Shown one piece after another: positions 52,746-62,545 of a stretch of 64,000 nucleotides of DNA (position 1 is its first letter; the number at the start of each line of letters is the position of its first letter). The stretch is from Xanthomarina sp. F1114 (GTDB lineage: Bacteria; Bacteroidota; Bacteroidia; Flavobacteriales; Flavobacteriaceae), in contig NZ_JAPMLL010000009.1 in NCBI RefSeq assembly GCF_026410255.1, positions 119,487-183,486 on the forward strand, in the 5' to 3' direction. Made by a program: the position numbers and the translations under genes. The notes under the pieces were generated by a model. It was not told the DNA's origin, searched no databases, and saw only the letters and a program-made list of their open reading frames with translations.

Positions 52746-54059
52746 TTAAAGAACAGATACACGAACCTTTTTCTTTTTCAATCTACTGTTATTCAATTTA
52801 TCGGATAAAGCACTAGCAATACTAAGTGGGACAGCTACAAAAGCACAGTCCTGTTTTAATTCAATAATTCCTAATTGGTCTTTAGTTAAACCTCCTTCTT
52901 TAAAAAATAAACCAGCAATATCTCCTTTAGAGATTTTATCTTTTCTTCCACCAGATATAAATAAAGTCTCCCAATATTGTGGTTCAACCGGAGCTTTTTT
53001 ATTAATGTTTACAATTTTAGGAGAACCAATAAAATCAGGTAGAGTTTCTTTTTCCCATTTTATAACATAAGCGGTTCCTTTAGCGTTTACTCTAGCTGTT
53101 CTTCCATTTCTATGTGTAAATTCTTCATAAGCATAAGGAAGCTCATAATGAATTATAAAGTTCATTTCAGGGATATCTATGCCTCTGGCGGCTAAATCTG
53201 TAGCTAATAAAATCTGACTAGTTCCATTTCTAAATTTAATTAAAGAGCGTTCTCTATCTTTTTGCTCCATTCCTCCTGAAAAACAACTATGACTTATATG
53301 ATTTTTTTCTAAATATCTACTAACTAAATTTATATTGTCTCTAACATTACAGAACACAATTCCCTGTTGATTTCCAAGGTGCTGAAGTAATTTTAATAAG
53401 GTTTGAAACTTACTATTGGTGGGAGACACAACCTGTTTTATAGTTAGTTTCGACTTTACTTGTTTGTCTAAATAATTAATAATTGTTGGCTTGTTCAATC
53501 TTACAAAGCCGGGAACTTCAACTCCTTGAGTTGCAGAAGTTAAAATACGTTTATTTAAAGCAGGTAATTGACTAATTATAGTTTTCATTTCTTGCTCGAA
53601 ACCTACTTCTAACGACTTGTCAAACTCATCTAAAACAAGTGTTTTAATATTTGTTAAAGAGAACCTTTCGCTATTAAAATGGTCTAAAATTCTTCCAGGT
53701 GTTCCAATCAAAATAGCGGGTACATGTTTAATTTCAATTTTATCTTTAGACATGGGTCTGCCACCATAAACCGCATTTACTTTAAATCCTGAACCCATAT
53801 CTCGAGCCACCTGTTCTATTTGAATAGCCAACTCTCTGGAAGGAACCAAAATAAGCGCTTGTACGTCCGAGCAGTCCACTTTTAGCCCCTTTATTAATGG
53901 TAACAAAAAAGCCAATGTTTTTCCAGATCCAGTTGGAGAGAGCAAAACCGTATTTGTTGTTGTTTCAATAATTGGAATGGCTTCCTTTTGCATGGGGTTT
54001 AGCTCATGGATATTCAGTTTATCCAGAATATCTTGCTGATCTTTAATGTTATTTGCCAT
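52746..54059 (-). CDS. DEAD-box RNA helicase with DbpA RNA-binding domain (motif II DEFD)
   Basis: The 437-residue helicase has motif I SPTGSGKT (41-48), Ia VPSRELAIQ, motif II DEFD (144-147) in place of DEAD, motif III SAT, and the C-terminal motifs ATDLAARGIDIPE and HRNGRTAR. Its last 70 residues match the DbpA RNA-binding domain (KGDIAGLFFKEGGLTKDQLG), which in E. coli DbpA binds 23S rRNA. The gene follows the other helicase gene by 5 bases, so the pair is one operon. It probably remodels rRNA, perhaps in the cold. Confidence 0.9.
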   Translation of the reverse strand: MANNIKDQQDILDKLNIHELNPMQKEAIPIIETTTNTVLLSPTGSGKTLAFLLPLIKGLKVDCSDVQALILVPSRELAIQIEQVARDMGSGFKVNAVYGGRPMSKDKIEIKHVPAILIGTPGRILDHFNSERFSLTNIKTLVLDEFDKSLEVGFEQEMKTIISQLPALNKRILTSATQGVEVPGFVRLNKPTIINYLDKQVKSKLTIKQVVSPTNSKFQTLLKLLQHLGNQQGIVFCNVRDNINLVSRYLEKNHISHSCFSGGMEQKDRERSLIKFRNGTSQILLATDLAARGIDIPEMNFIIHYELPYAYEEFTHRNGRTARVNAKGTAYVIKWEKETLPDFIGSPKIVNINKKAPVEPQYWETLFISGGRKDKISKGDIAGLFFKEGGLTKDQLGIIELKQDCAFVAVPLSIASALSDKLNNSRLKKKKVRVSVL

Positions 54060-54064
54060 AAGAA

Positions 54065-55396
54065 CTACTTCTTTTTTGCTTTCTCAGCTTTTGGGTTACC
54101 AATATTAGTTTGAGAGAAATAATCGGCTATAATTTTTTCGACTAATTCTTCTTTGGTTAAATGATGAAATATAGTTTTAATTTTTGCTTTATACGCTTCA
54201 GAAAGCTCTCGATTGGGTTTGGTTTTAAATATCTTTCTTGCCCAAATTAAACCATTATTCTCTTCAATACTTTGCTCATCGGCTTTTTGAAATTGTTTAA
54301 AAGTAATTCCTAATTCCTGTTCAAAATCTGCAATATCTTCAACCTCTTCTTGCTGTAAAATAGTTAGAGAAAGTCCTTTAGCTCCTGCTCTGGCTGTACG
54401 TCCGCTTCTATGTACATAAGCATCGTAAGTATCCGGTAAGTGATAGTTTACCACATAAGATATTTCTTTAACATCAATTCCACGAGCAGCTAAGTCTGTT
54501 GCTACCAAAATATCAATATATCCTTCTCTAAACTGCCCCATTATACGATCGCGAATTCCTTGAGTTAAACTTCCGTGAAGTGCGCCAGAAGAAAACTTAT
54601 TAATGGCCAATTTTTTAGCTAATTTATTAACAGCTGCTTTTGTTTTACAAAAAATAATACCTCTTTCTCCTTCTTTAGAATTAAGAAAATGAAGTAATAC
54701 GTCTAGTTTTTCAATAGGTTCTACAACCACGTATTGATGATCGATTCCTTGATGTCCTACCGTTTTCATATCTGCTTCAATCTGAATGACATGCTTTGAC
54801 ATATAATTCTGAATTAGCTGCTTTACGGTTCCTGGCATTGTAGCAGTAAAAAGTAAGGTTCTCCTAGATTTTGGAATCTCTTTAATAATACTATCTAAGC
54901 CTTCTTTTAATGCGCTTACCATTTCATCGGCTTCATCTAAAACAAAGTAAGAGATGTTTTTAATGTTTATTGCATTTCGGCTTACTAAATCGGCCAAACG
55001 ACCAGGTGTAGCAACCACAATATGAGTTGTTGTCTGCAAGCGTTCTATTTGAGGTTTAATTGGTATGCCACCACAAATTGCTGCAATTGAAATCTCAGGA
55101 CTGTTTGATGCAAAAGATAATAGGTTGTTATAAATCTGTTGTCCTAACTCACGTGTTGGTGCTAAAATAACAGCTTGAATATCTGTCGAATTTTCATCTA
55201 TTAACTGTAATAAGGGTAGACCAAAAGCAGCTGTTTTACCAGTTCCTGTTTTGGCTAAGGCAACAATATCTTCCTTTTTATTTAGTAAAGCTGGAATTGT
55301 TTTTTGTTGAATATCTGTAGGTACTGATATTTCTAGTTCTAATAAGCTATCTACAAATTGCTTATTAATTCCTAAATCTGAAAAAGTTTTTGACAT
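54065..55396 (-). CDS. DEAD-box RNA helicase
   Basis: The 443-residue helicase has all the motifs: Q motif region, AKTGTGKT (48-55), APTRELGQQ, DEAD (154-157), TATMP, ATDLAARGIDVKE and HRSGRTARAG, with a short lysine-rich tail ending in AEKAKKK. It is similar to the RhlE/CsdA type. It is first in an operon with the DbpA-type helicase and lies next to a cold-shock gene, suggesting RNA unwinding during cold growth. Confidence 0.94.
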   Translation of the reverse strand: MSKTFSDLGINKQFVDSLLELEISVPTDIQQKTIPALLNKKEDIVALAKTGTGKTAAFGLPLLQLIDENSTDIQAVILAPTRELGQQIYNNLLSFASNSPEISIAAICGGIPIKPQIERLQTTTHIVVATPGRLADLVSRNAINIKNISYFVLDEADEMVSALKEGLDSIIKEIPKSRRTLLFTATMPGTVKQLIQNYMSKHVIQIEADMKTVGHQGIDHQYVVVEPIEKLDVLLHFLNSKEGERGIIFCKTKAAVNKLAKKLAINKFSSGALHGSLTQGIRDRIMGQFREGYIDILVATDLAARGIDVKEISYVVNYHLPDTYDAYVHRSGRTARAGAKGLSLTILQQEEVEDIADFEQELGITFKQFQKADEQSIEENNGLIWARKIFKTKPNRELSEAYKAKIKTIFHHLTKEELVEKIIADYFSQTNIGNPKAEKAKKK

Positions 55397-55410
55397 CTAA
55401 TAATTTTCGA

Positions 55411-55418
55411 CAAAGATA
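55411..55418 (-). promoter_or_regulatory. -7 promoter box of the helicase operon
   Basis: On the minus strand this reads TATCTTTG, an exact TAnnTTTG match, 14 bases before the helicase ATG at 55396. Confidence 0.5.
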
Positions 55419-55503
55419 ATCACAGTTTTATAAGTTGTGCTTATATTGAAGTACTTAATTGTTTTAAAGGAATTTAGGAACTACAATATCTTTGTTATAA
55501 TAA

Positions 55504-55533
55504 AATAAAAAGCCGTCAATAAATGACAGCTTT
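55504..55533 (-). terminator. Rho-independent terminator of the cold-shock gene
   Basis: On the minus strand a 10-bp stem (55509-55518 with 55524-55533, one G-U pair) around a 5-base loop ends in a T-run, 24 bases after the cold-shock stop. Confidence 0.75.
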
Positions 55534-55556
55534 AAGTTAATTTCTATTCTGGTTAA

Positions 55557-55799
55557 TTAAACCTTTTTTACGTTTATAGCGCTTGGTCCTTTTTCTGTTT
55601 GCTCTACGTCAAAAGTTACGTTATCCTTCTCACGAATTCGGTCTATTAGTCCATTTTTATGAACAAAAATTTCATCCTCTGAATCTTTTAAAATTATAAA
55701 ACCAAAGCCTTTAGAGTTATTGAAAAATTTTACAGTACCTTCTTTTATTTGATTTTCGCTTTTAGGTTTTAAAAATTTATTTATTAAGTTTTTAATCAT
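55557..55799 (-). CDS. Cold-shock domain protein
   Basis: The 80-residue protein has an 18-residue basic N-terminal extension (MIKNLINKFLKPKSENQ) and then a cold-shock domain with RNP1-like GTVKFFNNSKGFGFI and RNP2-like EIFVHKNGL. Such proteins bind single-stranded RNA and melt its structure. It has a good promoter and a terminator of its own, so it is monocistronic. Confidence 0.93.
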   Translation of the reverse strand: MIKNLINKFLKPKSENQIKEGTVKFFNNSKGFGFIILKDSEDEIFVHKNGLIDRIREKDNVTFDVEQTEKGPSAINVKKV

Positions 55800-55845
55800 T
55801 TGATCTGTTTTAATTTAAAAAATATTTTCAATACTATAATTACTA

Positions 55846-55875
55846 CAAACTTATAGTTAATCTCCATTTTTCAAA
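55846..55875 (-). promoter_or_regulatory. Promoter of the cold-shock gene
   Basis: On the minus strand: TTTG (55872-55875), 18 bases, TAAGTTTG (55846-55853). Both parts and the spacing match the consensus. The expected mRNA leader is about 40 bases. Confidence 0.7.
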
Positions 55876-56218
55876 ATACTTATTTACACTTATAAAATTT
55901 TACTGATATAATTCCTTTTAAGGAGCGAATAATATGGAATATCTAAAACAAAGGAATCAGAAAATTTTGACAAATAGAATCTTTACTATAAAAATGTTAC
56001 CATCATATTGAAGAAAGCAAATATAAGTGAAATTAATTAATGTTATAAATAAAACATCTAAAGTATAAGGATTTATTTAAAATTTCAGTTATTTCATTTT
56101 AGAATTGTATAGGAAATTAGAAGTAAATAACTTCTGAAACTTTAATAGCAGATAATTTTAAATATTCCAAAATACTGTTTTTTTTAACTGTGTTTGCAGA
56201 CAACTTAAAACTAGATTT
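55876..56218. other. Intergenic region, no gene seen
   Basis: AT-rich sequence between the cold-shock promoter and the end of the beta-barrel-like gene. A lone minus-strand TATATTTG box lies at 56018-56025 with no frame after it. Nothing else is visible. Confidence 0.5.
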
Positions 56219-57304
56219 TTAATTGAGACCTACTTTATTGTTTCCTGTATTAATACCCCAATTAATCCCAATAATAGTCAGAAGGTTTTCACCATCAGGC
56301 CCTTCAAAATTCTTTCCAAATCCACCAGATATACTAAGGTCTTTTGTAATGGTATATTGGATACTTCCAACCGAACGTTCGCTGTTAATTTCTCCATTTC
56401 TCGCAATATATTCATAACCAAAACCCAACTTACCGAATTCAAATTCTAGCTTTCCACCAAAATCTCTATAATACATTGTATAATAATTGTTTGCCAAAGC
56501 ATTAAAACCGTCTTCAACATAACGTGCTGTAAGTAGAAGATTAAAATAGTTGTTAGTTTTGGCGTCGCTTCCTTCATTTAATATCAAGCTTGTTTCGGCA
56601 GTTAACCAAATTCCTAAGCGATTTGCTGTTCCAGAGTTTGTTTTATTCTCCTTAAACAAAGCACTATAACCCATAGCAGCATCTAATCTGAATAAGGGTT
56701 TTATTTGTTTTTGAAAAGGTTCTATAAGTGCGTTTATTTCATCCTGATGTTCTTGATAATAGTGTTGAATAGCTTCTTCACCTTGTATTAAAATAGCATT
56801 TGGAACTGTAATGTTAGATAAGGCAGTTGCCATTCCTATAGTATTTGCATGTACTTTTTCTTTATTGTAGAATCTAAGTACTGTGGTTCGTAAACCTATA
56901 GAATACGTTTTATGCTCGTTTTCTAAACCCGAAAACTCTTTGTCTACATAAGCAAACGAAATGGTTGTGGTATTAAGACCGCTAAATGGCTTTTGAACTA
57001 TTGCGCCGCTATCAGGATCTTCTAAAACCCCAATATACTTCTGGTAACTTCGGTCCTTTCGCTTTGTATTTATTAAAAAGTACGGAGTAGCTTCTATAGA
57101 AATACTCTCACCAAAATTCTCTTGCACATGTAAGGTTAACGCTTTTAGGTTTACAGGAGTATAAATTTCTGTAGGTGTTTCGCCCACCAAAATAAAGGCA
57201 GGACTAGAACCGTTGGACAAAGTAAACTTACTTAAGTCTATTTGCTGGGCTTGCCCAAAAACAAACATGAAACATATTATAAGTGTTATAAATTTTGTTT
57301 TCAT
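56219..57304 (-). CDS. Secreted, probably outer-membrane beta-barrel protein of unknown function
   Basis: The 361-residue protein has a signal peptide (MKTKFITLIICFMFVFGQAQ) and then alternating beta-strand patterns with many aromatic residues, such as NYYTMYYRDFGGKLEFEFGK and LGFGYEYIARNGEI, as in outer-membrane barrels. A helical stretch in the middle (EEAIQHYYQEHQDEINALIE) would be a loop or plug. I recognise no family. It lies 4 bases after a small gene of unknown function, so the two are probably co-expressed. Confidence 0.7.
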   Translation of the reverse strand: MKTKFITLIICFMFVFGQAQQIDLSKFTLSNGSSPAFILVGETPTEIYTPVNLKALTLHVQENFGESISIEATPYFLINTKRKDRSYQKYIGVLEDPDSGAIVQKPFSGLNTTTISFAYVDKEFSGLENEHKTYSIGLRTTVLRFYNKEKVHANTIGMATALSNITVPNAILIQGEEAIQHYYQEHQDEINALIEPFQKQIKPLFRLDAAMGYSALFKENKTNSGTANRLGIWLTAETSLILNEGSDAKTNNYFNLLLTARYVEDGFNALANNYYTMYYRDFGGKLEFEFGKLGFGYEYIARNGEINSERSVGSIQYTITKDLSISGGFGKNFEGPDGENLLTIIGINWGINTGNNKVGLN

Positions 57305-57308
57305 AAGC

Positions 57309-57656
57309 CTATGCTTTTTCTAGTTTTAATACTACAAAAGCCATAAATAACATGGCATTGAGTTTGACTTTTTCGGCTAAAACACTTACAGAAGTTGTTT
57401 CTGAAGAAACTGTAATTTCAACTATTGTTGTTTCTATTATAGCATCTATTTTACTATGGACAAAAAAGTTAGATACAACGGACAATGTACTTTTATCTAT
57501 GTCGTCTATAACTCCTAGCGGTACTGTAAAGTTTGTGGTAATACTCTTTTTAATAACCACATCGTTAAGACTTACATTAGAACCTACGTTGGCATCTGAA
57601 CTAATTTTTACCACAACTTTTACCTGTTCTCCTGTTTTAATTTTAATAGTTTCCAT
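57309..57656 (-). CDS. Small protein of unknown function, partner of the beta-barrel-like protein
   Basis: The 115-residue protein has no signal peptide or membrane span that I can see clearly. It is rich in Val, Thr, Ser and Ile with alternating patterns (MFMAFVVLKLEKA end, TTIVEITVSSETTSVSVLAE) that suggest beta structure. No family is recognised. Its tight linkage to the downstream gene is the only functional clue. Confidence 0.55.
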   Translation of the reverse strand: METIKIKTGEQVKVVVKISSDANVGSNVSLNDVVIKKSITTNFTVPLGVIDDIDKSTLSVVSNFFVHSKIDAIIETTIVEITVSSETTSVSVLAEKVKLNAMLFMAFVVLKLEKA

Positions 57657-57893
57657 ATCTAATATGTTTGAGTTTTATTACTTTAAAAACTAACTCTATT
57701 TGATAAAACATAATATTAAATGATAATTAAGATATCTATTCTTTAACAAAAAGAGATATTGTGTTATTAATTAAAAAAGAGAGGTTTAAATATAGTGATT
57801 TTTAAAAACACTTACACTTAATTGTGTTAAAATGAAACACTTATAGCTTGGTTTTTTAATAATTTAAATTAAAATGACTTAGTTTGAGTTTTA

Positions 57894-57901
57894 TAACTTT
57901 G
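57894..57901 (+). promoter_or_regulatory. -7 promoter box of the 112-residue membrane protein gene
   Basis: TAACTTTG is an exact TAnnTTTG match, 23 bases before the ATG at 57925; a clear -33 element is missing. Confidence 0.45.
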
Positions 57902-57924
57902 ATAGGAATTAAAATGAGAGAACA

Positions 57925-58263
57925 ATGATAATACAGAAAAAAAATTACAGACTTCCGGTAGCACTTTTAATATTTGGGGTGATATTTTGCGTTATTTCGG
58001 CATTTATGTCCTTAAACTCTACAGAAACTTGGTTTGCAAGATCTGGAGCTGTACTGAGTTTTGTTTCTGTAGCTATTCAATTTATTTTGTCCAATTTAAA
58101 GAAAGCTGAAATTGAAAATTTGTTTAAAACTGATTTGGGGTTGCGGGAAAAATTTGACGTAGTTAAAGAAAAGGATACTTTACACGATTTTATTTCTGTC
58201 TCTTCCACTATAACAGGTTTAATAGGCACTATTATTTGGGGGTATGGGGATTTACTTTTCTAA
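57925..58263 (+). CDS. Small membrane protein of unknown function
   Basis: The 112-residue protein has hydrophobic segments at about 10-28, 38-56 and 93-110, with a charged loop between the last two (KKAEIENLFKTDLGLREKFD). No family is recognised. It is monocistronic and convergent with the polymerase cassette. Confidence 0.7.
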   Translation: MIIQKKNYRLPVALLIFGVIFCVISAFMSLNSTETWFARSGAVLSFVSVAIQFILSNLKKAEIENLFKTDLGLREKFDVVKEKDTLHDFISVSSTITGLIGTIIWGYGDLLF

Positions 58264-58349
58264 TTTTAATACGAAGTTTATTTTTTAAGAGTAGCTTTCT
58301 TCCTTTTGAAGTTTAAAAGAGTTCACCTAATTATAGTCGTTTAATATAA

Positions 58350-61307
58350 TTATACGGCTCTAGGGTTTCCTTTTATCTTTACTTTTCTACTTTTTAAAAC
58401 AATCATGCTACAAAACCCAAATTTCTCTGTTATAATTCCCAAACATTTATAAACTCCTAAGCCATTAATTGGATAGTTATATACGGTTTCGGTAAAGTGA
58501 ACAGCATCAAAGTAATCGCCATGTTTATCAACAAACGTACTTAAACGCATTCGTTTTCCCTGCGAAGTGGTATTGTAACGTGTGGTTACCAGATTTCCAT
58601 AAATAATAACTTCTTTGTTGGCATACTGAGACATGTTTTTAGCACAAATATCACGCTCCATAACTTCATCTATTAATTCAAAATATCCACATAAAGGAAA
58701 ACCTAATAATTCCATCTCGTCATAAGCGTTTTCAATAGCATTAACCGGTAGTTCTGGCAATTTAAAGTGTTTGTGATTGGGTTTAAAAAGTTTAGGCTGT
58801 TTATTAAGCGTTTTACTAGCTTGAAGCTTAAAAATGGCTTGCCATAACAATTCTGTTTTTGACTTGTTTGTAAATTGAAAACAACCTATTCTTATTAAAA
58901 TAGACAGCTGTTCTATACTTATTTGTATGCGATCTATAAAATCTTCTAAAGATAAAAAGTTGCCATGTAGTTGTCTTTCACTTAATACTCTCTGAATAAC
59001 CCAAGTTTCCAGATTTTTTAAATACCCTAGACCAAGATAAATATCTTTCCCTTTTACCCTATTTGGATGGTCGCTGTTATTAATGCAAGGTAATTTAATT
59101 TGAGCTCCTTGCATTTTAGCTTCGTGTAAGTAGTGTTCTGCACTGTAAAATCCGCCACCATTATTAAGTACGGCAACCATAAATTCTATGGGATAATAAC
59201 ACTTTAAAAATAGACTTTGATAGCTTTCTACAGCGTAAGACGCCGAATGTCCTTTAGCAAAAGCATAGCCAGCAAAACTCTTAATTTGGTTCCAGACCTC
59301 GAAAATTAGAGAGTTGGTAAAACCTTTGTTTCTACAATTAGTAATAAATTTTTGTTCTACAGCCAAAAACTCTTCTTTAGAACGGTATTTTCCGCTCATT
59401 CCTCTTCTTAAAACATCTGCTTCTCCCAGAGTTAAGTCGGCAAACTGATTGGCCACCTTTAAAACATCTTCTTGATAGACCATGACGCCGTAAGTTTCTG
59501 GCATAATTTTCATTAAAATAGGATGTGCATTTTCTCTCTGTTCTGGAAATCGGTGACGTTTTATAAATTCTTCTTTCATACCTGACCCAGAAACACCGGG
59601 ACGGATAATAGAACTTGCGGCCACTAAGCCTAAATAATCTTGAGTTTGTAATTTTATCATCAAGCCTCTCATAGCTGGAGATTCTACATAATAAGCACCA
59701 ATAGCTCCGCCACTTTTAAGAAGCTTATTAATGTTTTTATCGTTTTTAAAACGCGCTACATCATGAATATCTATTGCTGGAGCTTCTGGCCTGTTTTCTG
59801 CTATAATTTCTAGGGCTTCTTTAATTTTGGCTAAGCCTCTTTGTCCTAAAATATCAAACTTAAAAATACCTACTTCTTCTGCTATCATCATATCAAATTG
59901 TACAGTAGGGAAACCCTTAGGTGGTAAAAAAGTAGCTGAGTAATTATGAATAGGTTCTTCTAAAATTAAAATTCCAGCAGAATGCACGCTTAAATAGTTT
60001 GGAAATCCTTGAATTAATTCTCCGTATTTTAGAACTAGTTTTCCTATTTCGTCTAATGCGATATTTGTAGATTTTCCTTTGCTTAACTTATCTATGTCCT
60101 CTTTTGGTAAACCAAATACTTTTCCTAATTCTCTAACAACAGCTTTAAATTTAAAGGTATTATATGTGGCTAAAAGCGCTGTATTTTTAAATCTTTTAAA
60201 AATATAATTCGTAACATCGTCTCTATCTTTCCAAGAAAAATCGATATCAAAATCAGGAGGAGAAGCTCTATATGGGTTTATAAACCTTTCAAAATACAAG
60301 TCTAATTCAATTGGGTCAACGTCTGTAATTCCAATAATATAAGCCACAATACTATTGGCGCCACTACCACGCCCTACATGAAAATACCCCTGACGTTTAG
60401 CATAAGAAATAATGTTGTAATTAATTAAAAAGAAGCTTACAAAGTCTAAAGATTTAATGGTTTCTAATTCTCTGTTTAAGCGTTCGTAAACTTTCTCATT
60501 CGGATTTTTGTAACGGTTTGGTAAACCTGCATAACATAACTCTTTTAGATATTTAAAGTCGGCTTCTAAATTGTCTTTATAAGTCTTTAAGTTTTGAGAT
60601 TTTCTTTCATTGCCAAAACCAAAATAAACCTGGCATTGATCTATTAAATACTCTGTGTTTTCTATCATATCTGGAAACCCAGAAAATGCTTTTAATAGAT
60701 TTTCTTTAGAAAGCATCTTTTCAGTAGGATTACATTCTTCAGTCTTTGAAAGTTTACTCAACAAGCAGTTGTTATCAATAGCTCTAAGTAGTCTGTGTGC
60801 ATTAAAATCCTTTTTATTTCTGATGGTAACTGGTTGTTGTATGACTAATTTATCTGTAAATTCTCTTAGTTTTGAAAACGTGAGCTTTCTAATTTCTTCA
60901 ACTGAAACACCAATAAACTCATTTTTATTAAAAGAAGTAATTTCATGTTCTAAAACATGTTCAAACGGATAAATTATAAACACATTTTGAAACTCTGGCG
61001 CTTTGTTAGCTATAGCTTTTTTGTTTTCTAAATGATGAGAAAGCAAACTGTTTAACTCCTGAAATCCGCTATTATTTTTAGCAATTCCTACAAACTGTTG
61101 TTTGGCACCATTTCTAAAATCCACACCTATTAATGGTTTGATATTGTGTTTTTTGGCTTGTTTAATAAAGTTTAAGCAAGCAGATGTATTGTTGATATCT
61201 GTTAAAGCTAAACTTGAAATACCGTTGTTTTTAGCCAATTCCAATAATTCAATTTCAGAGAATGTGCCATAGCGAAGAGAATAATATGAGTGACAATTTA
61301 AATACAT
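58350..61307 (-). CDS. DNA polymerase III alpha subunit-like polymerase of a mutagenesis cassette
   Basis: The 985-residue protein is a C-family polymerase shorter than replicative DnaE. The N-terminal PHP domain (CHSYYSLRYGTFSEIE, ALTDINN, IGVDF) lacks most metal-ligand histidines, as in E. coli DnaE. The catalytic pair is in PPDFDIDFSWKDRDDV (about 350-356). An OB-fold-like end (VIIYGNLVTTRY) is present. It starts in TAATG overlap with the dinB stop and shares the divergent promoter with the XRE/S24 regulator. The context suggests error-prone translesion synthesis, similar to DnaE2 in ImuAB-DnaE2. Confidence 0.9.
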   Translation of the reverse strand: MYLNCHSYYSLRYGTFSEIELLELAKNNGISSLALTDINNTSACLNFIKQAKKHNIKPLIGVDFRNGAKQQFVGIAKNNSGFQELNSLLSHHLENKKAIANKAPEFQNVFIIYPFEHVLEHEITSFNKNEFIGVSVEEIRKLTFSKLREFTDKLVIQQPVTIRNKKDFNAHRLLRAIDNNCLLSKLSKTEECNPTEKMLSKENLLKAFSGFPDMIENTEYLIDQCQVYFGFGNERKSQNLKTYKDNLEADFKYLKELCYAGLPNRYKNPNEKVYERLNRELETIKSLDFVSFFLINYNIISYAKRQGYFHVGRGSGANSIVAYIIGITDVDPIELDLYFERFINPYRASPPDFDIDFSWKDRDDVTNYIFKRFKNTALLATYNTFKFKAVVRELGKVFGLPKEDIDKLSKGKSTNIALDEIGKLVLKYGELIQGFPNYLSVHSAGILILEEPIHNYSATFLPPKGFPTVQFDMMIAEEVGIFKFDILGQRGLAKIKEALEIIAENRPEAPAIDIHDVARFKNDKNINKLLKSGGAIGAYYVESPAMRGLMIKLQTQDYLGLVAASSIIRPGVSGSGMKEEFIKRHRFPEQRENAHPILMKIMPETYGVMVYQEDVLKVANQFADLTLGEADVLRRGMSGKYRSKEEFLAVEQKFITNCRNKGFTNSLIFEVWNQIKSFAGYAFAKGHSASYAVESYQSLFLKCYYPIEFMVAVLNNGGGFYSAEHYLHEAKMQGAQIKLPCINNSDHPNRVKGKDIYLGLGYLKNLETWVIQRVLSERQLHGNFLSLEDFIDRIQISIEQLSILIRIGCFQFTNKSKTELLWQAIFKLQASKTLNKQPKLFKPNHKHFKLPELPVNAIENAYDEMELLGFPLCGYFELIDEVMERDICAKNMSQYANKEVIIYGNLVTTRYNTTSQGKRMRLSTFVDKHGDYFDAVHFTETVYNYPINGLGVYKCLGIITEKFGFCSMIVLKSRKVKIKGNPRAV

Positions 61308-62521
61308 TATTGTTTTCTATGTGCTAGTAAAATTGGAGGTTCGCCATTAAACGGATTTTGAAATCTCCCTATAGTTTTTGCACCAATGGAAGAAGCTCTC
61401 ATAATACTGGAATCGCCATACTTACCTCGAATTCCATCCATAGCCTTATATAAGCCCAGCATTTTTTCGGTATCATCAAAAAGGTTTATCTGGTAGTTTC
61501 CACTAACAATATCGCTTATTTTTACACCAATCAACCTTACTAAAACTCTTCTATTATAAAGCTTCTCAAACAATTCTAATACGGTTGGAATAATAATATG
61601 ATCGGCACTAGAATAAGCTATTTTAACCTGTTTATTATAGGTGTTAAAATCTGAATATCTAATTTTTACACTTATGGTGCTTGCTAATTTATCTGCTCTT
61701 CTTAATTGAAATGCCAAATTTTCTGCCATAGCAAAAATGATGGTTCTCAAATAAGCGATATCGATGGTATCTTTATTAAAAGTTCTTTCTGTAGAAATAG
61801 ATTTTCTTTCGTGATAAGGAATCAATGGCGGATTATCGATTCCGTTAGCTCTTTTCCAAATAGTTTCTCCTTGCTTACCTAAAGCACTTCGCATCATTTC
61901 TACAGGCATTTGCTGAACCATTTCAACTTTATCTATACCTAGATTTCTAAGTATTTGATATGTTTTTTCTCCAACAGCAGGGATTTTCCGAATGGATAAA
62001 GGTGCTAAAAATGGCTTCTCAAAACCTGAATCTATTTTTAATTGATTATTTGGTTTAGCTTCTCCTGTAGCTACTTTAGAAACTATTTTATTTGTAGATA
62101 AACCAAAAGAAATAGGAAGCCCCGTGTCTTTAATAATAGCTTGTCGCAATTCTGAAGCATACTTATAAGTACCGTAAAATTTGTCCATACCTGTTAAATC
62201 TGCATAAAACTCATCCACACTAGCTTTTTCAAAAACAGGCACTTTTTCTTTAATAATTTCTGTTACTAATTGAGAATATTTGGTGTAGATACCGGCGTTT
62301 CCTTTAATTACTACTGCTTCAGGACAAAGTCTTCTAGCCACTTTCATGGACATACCAGAGTGTACGCCAAAAATACGTGTTTCATAACTACAAGCAGCCA
62401 CAACACCTCTGTCTCCTACACCTCCAACCATTAGCGGACGGTTTTTTAACCGACTATCTATGAGCCTTTCGCAGGAAACAAAGAAAGTATCTAAGTCTAG
62501 ATGTAAAATATTCTTTTGCAT
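61307..62521 (-). CDS. dinB: Y-family DNA polymerase (DinB, Pol IV)
   Basis: The 404-residue polymerase keeps the catalytic acids: Asp9 and Asp11 in HLDLDTFFVS, and Asp103-Glu104 in KASVDEFYADLTG. The helix-hairpin-helix IRKIPAVGEKTYQILRNLGI and a little-finger domain follow. With its active site intact it differs from the inactive ImuB of related cassettes. The ATG lies 4 bases after a -7 box, so a leaderless mRNA is likely. It overlaps the downstream polymerase gene by one base. Confidence 0.94.
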   Translation of the reverse strand: MQKNILHLDLDTFFVSCERLIDSRLKNRPLMVGGVGDRGVVAACSYETRIFGVHSGMSMKVARRLCPEAVVIKGNAGIYTKYSQLVTEIIKEKVPVFEKASVDEFYADLTGMDKFYGTYKYASELRQAIIKDTGLPISFGLSTNKIVSKVATGEAKPNNQLKIDSGFEKPFLAPLSIRKIPAVGEKTYQILRNLGIDKVEMVQQMPVEMMRSALGKQGETIWKRANGIDNPPLIPYHERKSISTERTFNKDTIDIAYLRTIIFAMAENLAFQLRRADKLASTISVKIRYSDFNTYNKQVKIAYSSADHIIIPTVLELFEKLYNRRVLVRLIGVKISDIVSGNYQINLFDDTEKMLGLYKAMDGIRGKYGDSSIMRASSIGAKTIGRFQNPFNGEPPILLAHRKQ

Positions 62522-62544
62522 GTGACAAAATTAGCTTAAATTTG
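62515..62544 (+). promoter_or_regulatory. Promoter of the XRE/S24 regulator gene
   Basis: TTTG (62515-62518), 18 bases, TAAATTTG (62537-62544), a full consensus match. The box lies 29 bases before the ATG. Confidence 0.65.
62526..62533 (-). promoter_or_regulatory. -7 promoter box of the dinB-dnaE operon
   Basis: On the minus strand this reads TAATTTTG (TAnnTTTG) and ends 4 bases before the dinB ATG. It lies only 3 bases from the -7 box of the divergent regulator promoter. Confidence 0.5.
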
Positions 62545-62545
62545 T

